Of a DNA stretch of 15,843 nucleotides, positions 1 to 9,700 are shown one piece after another. The stretch is from Discostella pseudostelligera (lineage: Eukaryota; Bacillariophyta; Thalassiosirophyceae; Thalassiosirales; Thalassiosiraceae). A program made the translations under genes and the position numbers. Position 1 is the stretch's first letter; each line of letters begins with the position of its first letter. The notes under the pieces were generated by a model, which was not told the DNA's origin, searched no databases, and saw only the letters and a list, made by a program, of their open reading frames with translations. The stretch covers positions 1-15,843 of the forward strand of contig JALLBK010000374.1 in assembly GCA_036940085.1 (NCBI GenBank), in the 5' to 3' direction.

Positions 1-1680
1 GCAGAGGTGGTGCAGAGGTGGTGCAGAGGAGGTGCAGAGGTGCAGAGGTGGTGCAGAGGTGGTGCAGAGGAGCAGAGGTACAAAAGTACACAGGTGCAGA
101 GGTGCAGAGGTGAAGGTGCAAACGTGCAGATATGGACATGGTTAGGTGATGAGGTGCTGAGTACTAGGTGATGAGGTTCAGCAGAGGTGATAGTGCAGGT
201 GATGATTGCGGAGGTGATGTATTCTTTGTGCATAGCAGGTGCAAGTGCAAATGTGGAGCAGAGCATGCTGTGCACAGTGGTAGGTGAAGGTGAGGTGTAT
301 GCAGAGATAAAGAGGTACACAGTTACAGAGGTGAAGAGGTGCAGAGGAGGAGATGCAATGTGCAGATGTGGTGCAGAGGTGCAGATATGGAGGTGGTTAG
401 TTGGTTACAATAGGCGCTGCTGCAGTGCTGAGTGGCACTTGGTGATGAAGTTCAGCAGAGGTGAATGTGCAGGTGATTCTATAGGTGCAGAGCAGGTGAT
501 TCTATAGGTGCAGATCATGTGCAGAGGTGTAGGTGTAGGTGCAGAGGTGGTGCAGAGGAGGTGCAGAGGAGGTGCAGAGGAGGTACAGAGGAGGTACAGA
601 GGTGCAGAGGAGGTGCAGAGGAGGTGCAGAGGTACAAAAGTGCAGAGGTGCAGAGGTGCAGAGGTGCAGATATGGACATGGTTAGGTGCTGAGGTGCTGA
701 GTACTAGGTGATGAGGTTCAGCAGAGGTGATTGTGCAGGTGATTGCCCAGGTCATGTATTCTTTGTGCAGAGCAGGTGCAAATGTGGTGCAGAGCATGCT
801 GTGCATATTATGTGGTAGGTGAAGGTGAAGGTGCAGAGGAGGTACAGAGGTGGTGCAGAGGTCAGAGGTGCAGAGACAGAGGTACAAAAGTACACAGGTG
901 CAGAGGTGCAGAGGTGAAGGTGCAGATGTGCCGATATGGACATGGTTAGGTGCTGAGGTACTGAGTACTAGGTGATGAGGTTCAGCAGAGGTGATTGTGC
1001 TGGTGATTCTTGTGCAGGTGATTGTCCAGGTCATGTGTTCTTTGTGCAGAGAAGCAGGTGCAAATGTGGTGCAGAGCATGCTGTGCATAGGTGAAGGTGA
1101 AGGTGCAGAGGTATATGCAGAGGTGGTGCAGAGGTGGAGAGGTGCAGAGGTGAAGAGGTGCACAGGTGCAGAGGAGATGCAATGTGCAGATGTGGTGCAG
1201 ATGTGCAGAGGTGCAGATATGGAGGTGGTGAGTTGGTTACTGTGGTGCAGAGCATGTGTATAGGTGTAGGTGAGTGCAGAGAAGTTCAGAGGTGCAGAGG
1301 TGCAGAGGTGCACAGATACAGAGATGTGGTAGAAGTACTAGAAATGCAGAGATGTAGAGGTGAAGGTGGAGATGTGCAGATGTGCAGAGGAGGGTATGAG
1401 GTTAAGAGGGGGTGCAGAAGTGCAGAGGTGCAGAGGTGCAGAGGAGATGCAGATGTACAGGTGCAGTTGTGCAGATACGGAGGTGGTTACTGGGTGCTGA
1501 GGTGCTGAGTAGATGATGAGGCTCAGTTTCAGCAGAGGTGATTCTTGTGCAGCAGGTGAATAGGTGCAGAGGAGGTGCAAACAAGGTGCAGAGGTGGTGC
1601 AGAGCAGGTGCAGATGTGTGTAGGTTCAGGTGCAGAGGAGGTGCAGATGATGTGCAGATATGGAGGTTCTGAGAGGTGCA
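1..1680. repeat. Tandem minisatellite array, 8-bp core with ~269-bp higher-order period
   Basis: The plus strand is built almost entirely from GCAGAGGT and variants such as GGTGCAGAG, GAGGAGGT and GTGCAGAT. The array already runs at base 1, so its left edge is outside the window. Non-core landmarks recur at a longer period. CTGAGTACTAGGTGATGAG-like blocks start near 157, 428, 697, 961 and 1505, with spacings of 271, 269, 264 and 2x272. GATATGGA/GATACGGA blocks start near 129, 384, 669, 933, 1216, 1474 and 1657. The GAGCATGCTGTGCA block recurs near 261, 792 and 1074. So about six higher-order units are visible, in two flavours (GATATGGACATGG and GATATGGAGGTGG). Because 8 and 3 share no factor, the core gives the same stop-free 8-residue peptide in all three frames of a strand, so long open frames here are not evidence of genes. 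Confidence 0.93.
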
Positions 1681-1689
1681 TAGTACTTG

Positions 1690-1985
1690 CTGCTGGTGCA
1701 GCTCCTGCTCCTGCTAATACTGCCCTAATACTTTTACTAACAATGCTCCTGCTCCTGCTCCCCCTGCTCCTGCTGCTCCTGTCTTGCCACTCCTCCTCCT
1801 CCTGCATAGTAGTATACAGTGGCTCATCCAACTGCTGCTCCTTCTACTGCTCACTATTCAGCAACTGCCGCTCCTACTACTGCTCACCCTATCTAATGCT
1901 GCTCACTACTCCTCCCCCCTCCTGCTCCACCTACTCATCCTACAGTACCTACTATTACTGCAGCAGCTCCTGCTCCTACTAACGA
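1690..1985. repeat. C/T-rich low-complexity triplet DNA
   Basis: This stretch is dominated by CTG, CTC, CCT and ACT triplets, for example CTCCTGCTCCTGCTCC. It follows the G-rich satellite abruptly, so the purine-rich strand switches here. It includes an imperfect 33-bp tandem duplication: 1831-1863 resembles the bases from 1864 on. Translated from 1813 it reads as Ala/Pro/Thr/His-rich peptide such as PTAAPSTAHYS, but TAG TAG (1807, 1810) and TAA (1894) interrupt the frame. Leucine-rich readings in other frames are a trivial product of CTN repeats. No intact gene is supported. Confidence 0.75.
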
Positions 1986-2049
1986 TGGCAATGATATGAT
2001 CATGGACTAGTAGTACCATGCTGAGTGCTCAGTATGCTGATACAATACT

Positions 2050-2086
2050 TCTGTTGCTGCTGCTGCTGCTGCTGATGATGATGATG
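2050..2086. repeat. (GCT)n(GAT)n trinucleotide microsatellite
   Basis: Six GCT units (2056-2073) are followed directly by four GAT units (2074-2085). GATGGTGATGG-type repeats continue to about 2120. Confidence 0.9.
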
Positions 2087-2286
2087 AGAAGGATGGTGAT
2101 GGTGATGATGGTTGTGGGTGTGGTTGTGAGGATGAGCAGAAGGAACATCACCAGCAGGACAATCATGGCAAAGAATGATAAGATGCTCCCCCTCCTGGTG
2201 GCAAGGTTGGACTACTAGTAGGTCCAAGTCTGCAATGACACAGAGGAGGAGTGATAGCAACAGAGAGTGATAGGCAACTGTGTGAG

Positions 2287-2316
2287 GATGATGATGATTT
2301 GATGATGATGATGATG
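2287..2316. repeat. GAT/ATG trinucleotide microsatellite
   Basis: Four GAT units (2287-2298), a TTG, then five ATG units (2302-2316). GA-rich low-complexity sequence with GAT/GAC/GAA triplets continues to about 2400. Confidence 0.88.
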
Positions 2317-2530
2317 CTGTATGAATCATGACAAGAGGATGATCATGACGATACTAAGGACGAAGACGAGCAGAATGATAATGAGAGGATTGAGGATAAC
2401 AAGGGGCAGAGGAGCCACTAGTAGCAGCAGGTTCATGAGTTGTATGCAGGTTGAGGAAGGTGCTGATGCTGAGTATGCTGATGACATCCTCGTAGATACT
2501 CTATCACTGTTTAAATGTCATCAATAGCTG

Positions 2531-2668
2531 CTCCTGCCTAGTTCTCCTACTACTGGTTACCGATAGTGCAACATTCTGTGGACATGGATTCACAAGTCAA
2601 AGTCAATGAATAAAGTGGATCAATTCCTCATCTTTATGAAGTCTTTATATATTTATTCGTACCTAAAG
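2531..2668 (-). other. 3' flank of the giant gene with AATAAA
   Basis: On the minus strand the TGA stop of the large gene (2671-2669) is followed after 11 bases by AATAAA (minus-strand reading of 2657-2652). A T/A-rich stretch follows. This hexamer is a candidate polyadenylation signal and would imply a very short 3' UTR. A second AATAAA lies on the plus strand near 2609. No gene is seen between the low-complexity DNA and the stop codon. Confidence 0.5.
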
Positions 2669-3789
2669 TCAATCGCTGGGCTGGTTTCGAGCTCGGCTTT
2701 GCTGGGCCATTTTGTACCAGCGCTTGATGAGTTTTCCTCCCACCTCATTCAAGTCAACATTCCCCCAACTCGTGGTGGCCTCTCGTGCCTCCGCGGTTGG
2801 TTTGCGATTGTTCAACTTTTCAAGGATAGGTTTCGTTTGCCTGACGCCTGATGTTGTGGGAAAATAATCTCCTCGCAAACGTACTCTCGAGGCATGCAAC
2901 CACTGGATCAACATCCTGCCTTCGTCTGATGATCGCCTTACGCTCACCGGACCAAAGAGTCTTTCGTCATCAGACTCCTCATCACTACTGATATCTTCAG
3001 GGCGCGTTGGAACACCTGAACCATCTGGGCGTAATGTCTCATGAAGCTTCTCTTGCTCAATCTGATCAAGACAAACGTTGCAAATGGTCGAAAATCTCGC
3101 ATTCGCTCTGAAGAAAGCTTTCCATAGAATAGGGCTACTTTCTGTACGAGAATAGCTCTCCTCAAAAAGCTTGATGAGACTGTCGATACCGGCCTCATCA
3201 AATCTACCATTACAAGCTAAGCCTGCGGTAAGCTTCTCGCATTGCCCGAGAGATCTGGAGCATGACGAACAATGGTCTTCCTTCCTCTTCTCTACTATGG
3301 GCGCAACGGCTTGCCTAAAAGCACATTGTTTACGCGCTTGCTGGACCCAAGATTGCGCAATTATAAGCTGATTGCCCTCTAGAGGCGTATGGTCCCATTG
3401 CCTCCGTTTCACTTCATCCTCATCTGACAAGTCATCGCTGCTGACATCAGAGCCATCGTCATGTCTTTGAATTCTATTGCCATCGTGCATGAGGTTGGAA
3501 TAGACATCACGTACATAATCAACGAGTGCTCGTCCGTCGGGACCAACTTCGGGCAACGACCCAGGTGTAAAAAGCTCTACAAGATGCTGGAGAACCCAAG
3601 GTCGATTTTTCTCCATAAATTTATGCCTGAACGTTTCGCTGTTCAATGCCTGCAGCTCTTGTTTCTCACGCTCGAGGTCTGCCTGCCTTCCTTCTCCAAT
3701 CGCCAATTTAGAAGCAACAGCATCATCCATAGTTCCTTGAAGCTGCGTAATACTCCAAATTCCACTCCACCATATTGATCGTACACGTG
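2669..3789 (-). other. C-terminal tail with acidic serine clusters and paired CxxC motifs
   Basis: After the last helix about 370 residues remain, presumed cytoplasmic. They start with a charged, possibly coiled-coil segment (GRQADLEREKQELQALNSE). Acidic serine runs of casein-kinase-2 style follow (GSDVSSDDLSDEDEVKRR, DISSDEESDDERLFG). Between them sit CSSC (about residue 3785) and CNVC (about 3851), with C and H residues nearby (HCSSCSRSLGQC) and a WKAFFRANARFSTICNVCLD block. The spacing would allow a zinc-binding site, but I cannot match it to a named domain. The tail ends in a basic stretch (RARNQPSD). Together these suggest a regulated docking platform, which is inference. Confidence 0.55.
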
Positions 3790-6700
3790 TGGTCGAAACG
3801 AGGACACAAAATTGGGCTATGAATTCAAAGCAAGCAACGACAATAACCGCAACCAAAAGTAATGTGGGGTCTCCAAGAGGGCTGTACTCCCGTCGTAGGC
3901 AAATAGTGATGCCCATCATGCTGGTTCCAATCCCAAGTGCGATAATACTGAGTAAAAAGTAGTACTGGGATGAAAAACAGAGCAAGTCGACATTCTGGAG
4001 CGCTGGTGCAACGCTCTCGTCAACGGGGCCGAGGAGACTCCAACTCAATTCGCGGCTAGCAAATCGCAAGCGCTGATAAGATAAATAGTCTTGAACCTTC
4101 CAGCCATATAGAAGCTCTTGGCTGCTCAAAATAAATGAATCAAAGACCGACATCCATGGAACCAAGCACACGGCAAACAATCCGTAATAAAGAAGTTCCT
4201 GCTGATTGATGTCGTAGTTGTTCGCCATTTCTGACTGAGTGTAAAATAGCGCCAGCAAAAAGTGCATGAACGGCAGCAGCATTACCCCCGTTTTCTCAAC
4301 AGAGTACAATGAAAGCGAGCGCAAAAGAGGCTCGACCCCCTCCGAACGTAACTCAATATTTTCATTGACTTTCTTCCACGTCAACTCTCTTAGTTGCTTA
4401 TCTTGTCGTGTTACTCCGTCGAGTCTCAAGGCCCCGCTTGCCAAAATTTTCCACCGAGGCAAGAGAATCAAGATTCTGTGAACTAGCGGGTAAAGGAAAA
4501 GGCGCTGAACAACCAACAAGGCCACCTCGACAAGGAAGCATAGTGTGAACTCCACGAAGTTTCGCGCGCCAATAGTGACGAGCATTTCTGACATTTGAAT
4601 TGAAACGAGAATCGGTGCAGCCAACAGACGATCTCCCATGACGATGGACACCGCTACATCTAGGACCACTTGACAAAGCTGGAACACCACTTTGAAAACG
4701 TAAATGTTGTTCCTTAAGGCAGCTGAATATGAAAACTCCCAAAGACAAAGTAACATTGCTTCGATCGTAAGGCATACTCCGATGAAGTGGGCCCGTTTCG
4801 CGGTGACTGTATTGCTTGCGTCACTATCAAAATCAGAAGTAGTGCCAACTCTCCTCGCTTGGGTGTTAGGTATGAGTTTCATTGCCGCCCTCGAGATAGA
4901 ATATATGCCAAGAATAATGAGCGCTGATCCTAATCTTCCCATTGAGTTTTCAACCGTTTCATCGTCCCCAACTTTACCCCATCTCGACCAACTTCGATGG
5001 ACCTCAGGAAAAGTTAATGCTGAATGGGTGAACAAAAAGAATGTCGCCAGAATTGCAGCCGCGTACGGAATCATAGCTAGTGTTACACCCTGAATTTGAG
5101 GCCAAGAAACAAATTTGACGAAGGATGGACCCATGAATTTCGGCGGGTGTCGGAGCTTCGTGAATAGGCGGTTTATTCCATAGGCGAATCCACCCATGGC
5201 ACACACTATCGTTCCCACTAATGTAAATAGGACAATATACACCGATGTACCAAGCTCAAAGCTGTTCAGTAAATCGAACCACCCAAGTGGGTAGTATTGG
5301 ATGACGAGGTTGTATCCACGTGACTTCATGTTTCCATTTACATCAACATCACATGGCAGTATTCCCCTTTCTTGCATCATATCGTTGACATTAGTACTGC
5401 CCCCAACATGTTCTGGCGTCTGCGTGGTGCACAAATCTTCAAAATACAAATTTGCTTCAACCAAACGTTTATGGCCTCTTAAAACTTGAAAGTACCTCAT
5501 CGCTAGCGTTACTTTTCTTGGTATAGCATGGCGATAACCTCCCAATTCTTTATCGATAAACACAGGGATCAATCCTCGATTGAGCACATCTTCCAGCGCG
5601 CCTGTCATCCCCCATTCTTCAATTGCATTAGATGGTACATATTGACGTGAAGATACAGCATCTCTGGTCTGTCTCAGAGAATTGGGCAATTGGACATAAC
5701 ATTGAGAAAAGACAACGATAGAAGAAAAGTAGATAAAAGTGTTAGAACTCACAATGTGAAATAATGTAGATCCAGATGTCGCCTCGAACCAACGCAGATT
5801 CGCTCTTGCTTCCCTGACATCTTCCTCATAAGTGCAATTCAGGACCATCCCAAGACAAGAATCGCCAACAGGGTGCCTTGGACCAAAATCAGTTATCGGT
5901 ATAGTGCGAGAGTATTCCACATCCGTGCAATCTGGATTGTCTTCCAACAGACGGCTAATAGCAATATGACTGTCAAAGCCGTCGCAGTTAGAGAAAAATG
6001 GGAGATAAGGCAATGCAAGGAAGTCGGGCAACACTTGTTGCGTTCTTAGCAATACTGTTCCAGAGTCCCTCGTTGGATGACCCGCAATGAAGTAACGACT
6101 TCTCTGTGGATCAGCATCCAAATCATTGGCGCCGAACAAGCGATGATCTCCGATTGATATATTACTTGGTCTGTCAACTAAAAAGCGTTTCTCCATTGAA
6201 ATGATGCCGTCTTGGACGACAAGAGGTAAATTGAGAGGAAGGTCGAAGTTCTTCTCATAAGAGCTATGTGGTTGAACTACAGCAAGCCATGTTGACAAGG
6301 AGCCAGAACCTTCGGCGAATCGGCCAGGGGAGTGCACCCGAAGCATGGATCTATTCACGGCACCAAAATAATTTCTGAAATCAGTGTAGTATGCTCCATG
6401 GAGGAGCTCAGCAACAACTGTTAATTCCACTCGAGCAAGTGCACTAATGGCTAGTTGAATTGGCTGGTGCTTATCGTCAGGAAATCCAGAAACCTGTGTA
6501 TTTGAGGCAAAAAATGCCGGCATTGTGTGACGACGACATTCACAGCAGCCAGTAGATGTCTTCAAATGAGTCTCGTTGAATGACTCTGTATGCTCTTTGA
6601 AGAGCTCTATCGGGCGGGCATTGCCAACATCTTCTTGCATGCTCGCATTCATAAGGAGCTGTCCACGCCTTTCTTCAAGCGGTGGAATGAAACCATACTC

Positions 6701-9700
6701 TGACTCGAACACACCGATCAGCGTGTCCCTAATAATTTTCTCGATAAGCGGATTGTCATCGCAAACCGAGTCACTGCGGCAAGACTCTACTCCTCGTAGC
6801 TCAGGTACTTGCGCACAGCAGATCTCATCTCGCCATCGAGAATATGTATGCCATCTAGAGACGTCAGAACAGTCGTAAATGGGAGATACAATGCCATTTT
6901 CCATATTGTCCTGGCAAAGTCGGCGGAAAGAGTGAAATTTTGATGAAATGTCGGCGCAGAAGTACGGCCGAGACAAACATTTTTCCAGGTCGGGTTCTGA
7001 AAAGAGGAGGAATGAATGATTTGTGGCATTGCGACTATCAAGCTGAGACTGGCAATGGCCTACATCTTCGAGAGATCCATCTCGACGCAGACAGACATTT
7101 TTCCTATTTTGTATCAAACATTCGTTGAGAATATTCCATTGTTCTGCCGAGGCTGGATAAATACAACCCGATGATTTTGCGCTCTCGTCTGCTTTGCATT
7201 GGTACTGGATGGGGCATGGCTTACATCCGTCGTAGATCGAGATTCGATAATGATCACCATATGAAATGTTACTGGGTAGCAGCGATTGATCGACGGTTAA
7301 GACCGCAACATCGAAGGGCTCTAGGACTAGAGTTGTTGACTCATCAACAGTTCCAAGTGCTGTCGATGGAATGTGCGGGGTCGTATTAAAAACTGGCGGC
7401 AGAAGAGTGATGCGATGCAGCACCTCATTCTTGGTGGATACGCAGTCAGCGAGATTGGTTGAGCCCTCACTAGACGAGGTTCCATTCGGACAACGGAGCA
7501 AGTTTTGGCATTCACACCAATCAAGGGGGGCAACAAAGTCAAACCATGTTGAGTAGGTGTCATTCCCATTTCCGAAGATAAGCTCAATGGAAGTCTCCGT
7601 GATCTTGTCGGTAGCATTCAAATGTATGAAATCCTCGAGCCGTTGTCCAAATTGTTCGATTAGTCGTATTGAATGGTACACGGCAAAAGTCTGTGGATCA
7701 ATATTGATTCGATCGCCACTGGCAGTTTGCCCGCGCTGAAAACGAAACTCAGCGGTGACAGCGTGTTTGAGCGCTGCATAACTTTCAAACATTTTGCTCT
7801 GACCACCAGCGAATCGAGTTTGAAAGCCATTCATGCTCCTGAGATCAAGGTAGTTACTGGGGTGCTTGAGCAATGTCGATATGTTTGGGAGGTCATTCTC
7901 ATCGGGAAGGCTGCCTTCTGTTAGCGTGAGATAGTCAATGGAATCATTGAAGACACAACTATTCGCTCTTGAAAATACGGCAGACCCAGAATCTTTGTGA
8001 ATTCGGGAGTTGGGATACCAAAAGTCACGTTTACCCAAGCCCGACGGGGGCACCACAGTATCACCAAGACCTAGATCCTCGAGTGGGCTGTTCGATGTAC
8101 ATTTCCACAATCGATACACACTTGCTAGTGTGAAAAACTGCGAATGGCAATTGCATTCATTTCGTCTCATGGCATCTCGAACAAATACGGATTTGTTATC
8201 TCTGGGGCACTGCTCTGTAAATGGTGTAGCCTCATTTACTGCGATGGGCAGTTTATTCTCTGAAAGATACTTTAAATGATTCATATTCGCGGAGTCATGC
8301 ATCATAGACCGAAATCTCGTCTCCAAACTTGAAATTGTCGCAGCATCGCATCCATTGTCATGATCATTGCGTAGAACGAATGTATCACCTCCATTATACT
8401 GAAGATTAGTGTTGGGAGATTCACGAGAATTATGGAGCAGACGAAGTAAACCATCGTTCGTAAGCGAGCCAATGATAGGGTCAGCCGTTCCAGTCGGACA
8501 CCAAAAGCCTTTAGGACAAATTTCGTGCCTTTGGTGACCAAGATCATCGCTTCTACAGTAGTGGCCCTCTTTGCACAGTGTTTTCAGTTGACTCCCTGGC
8601 GCCCAAAGGTTCACGTCGGGCGTAGTTGCAAAGTCACACACAAACCCCGCAGGACACTGATAGTTCATCGAGCTATCAAGAGATGTCCTTTCATCACATA
8701 CAAACCCAGAATCACAAGGCTTTGCTTGCGATGGGGCCAATCCTCCTTCCGAGCAGATTAGATCGGCTTCACAAGTCCCACTATAAAACTGATCTTGAGC
8801 TAAATATATCGCTCGTTGCTCATACTCGCTGATGTTACAACATTCGCCCTTGGCAAAAGAATCAGCAACAAAGCAGGATAACTCTGAATCGTAAAAGGGG
8901 CACTTTTCAACGTCATGCCCTCCTTCAAAATCATTGACAGGATCAGTGTACACAACTTGCTCGACACCCTTCATCATCAGCGATGAGTTCATTAGCTGGA
9001 ATCCTTTCGTACAGTTGAAGGCAGGATCATAAATCCGAGCTTTAGGAAGATCAATGTACCCATTTCCTTGCCCTCTAAAGTAGGAAAAACTGAAATCATA
9101 TCCCTCAGGCGGTGCAGTAGCATAGATTTGATTATACAGAAAAGAAATCCCATATCCCTGGTGAGGATGCCCCGTTTGAATATCGTATTGAGGCCCATAG
9201 TAGTCCGCCATCCGCATGTAGAGCAGACTTCCGTGCGGTTGCAAATTTTTGTAGCACTTGGCTGTGCTTTGAAACTTGAGTGATGCCTGGTCAGACGAAC
9301 GAAAGTGAGGCCCGCGTCCTAAAATATCAATATAAGGAGGGACTAGCTCTCCGAAGAAGTATTCCGGGCTTGTAGAATTCACGCGATTAGAGTTCAGCGC
9401 TAGACATTCATCCATTGAAAATGGAAACGGTCGTGAGTCAGAAGGAAACATATACTCGAACTCCGGCAGGCCCTCGAAATTAACGACCGGCTCAAACGGG
9501 GTAGGAAGATCTGCATAGCTGCATGGTTGAGTCATTCCGTCAATAGGGCAGACGACGCCCGTTGGACAGCGCGTGCACTCTCCCTGTTCTCTCAAACCCC
9601 AATTTTTCGACCATGTGCCTATGACATCAGTTGACAATCATTGAGCACTAGGGTCTTTGGGTGAACGCACATCGAATACTAAAAGTCTTACCTTGAGGAC

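Larger units (their letters stand above)
1789..2520 (+). pseudogene. Possible decayed Ala/Pro/Thr then Asp/Glu-rich reading frame
   Basis: One forward frame (codons starting at 1789, 1792 and so on) keeps protein-like low-complexity composition over about 700 bases. It gives Ala/Pro/Thr/His-rich blocks (PPPAPPTHPTVPTITAAAP), then poly-Ala followed by DDDDEKDGDGDDGCGCGCED, then DAPPPGG, then QEDDHDDTKDEDEQNDNER. It is not open. Stops lie at 1807/1810, 1894, 2008/2011, 2038, 2176/2179, 2236, 2329 and 2419/2422, and four of these are adjacent pairs. Either this is the remnant of a repetitive acidic protein gene, or triplet microsatellites are holding a frame by themselves. I see no start codon context, domain or splice structure that rescues it, so the call is weak. 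Confidence 0.25.

Noticed and set aside
405..1313. 302-codon minus-strand open frame rich in SAPLHLCT
   Set aside because: It is a direct product of the 8-bp repeat, which is stop-free in all frames of both strands. No domain, signal or splice structure is visible.
1..1680. G-quadruplex-forming or telomeric repeat
   Set aside because: G runs are mostly only two long and the unit does not resemble TTAGGG-type telomere repeats.
1..1680. CRISPR array
   Set aside because: There are no constant repeats separated by unique spacers of even length; spacer-like parts are themselves variants of the core.
1575..1999. Leucine-rich plus-strand frames resembling a membrane protein
   Set aside because: Poly-Leu comes from CTN triplet repeats, and overlapping frames give Ser/Cys- or Ala/Pro-rich text equally well.
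2000..2329. 109-codon minus-strand frame with poly-His and poly-Gln
   Set aside because: It is the reverse reading of GAT/GCT microsatellites, with no other content.
4704..5093. 129-codon plus-strand frame opposite the membrane helices
   Set aside because: It is an antisense shadow of exon 8 with no recognisable protein features. The other antisense frames across 2900-15000 were dropped for the same reason.
9619..9637. Extending exon 8 upstream to an apparent start at 9637
   Set aside because: There is no ATG there (TTG directly after an in-frame TGA). The CATAG acceptor at 9620-9619 restores the cysteine module with the preceding micro-exon.
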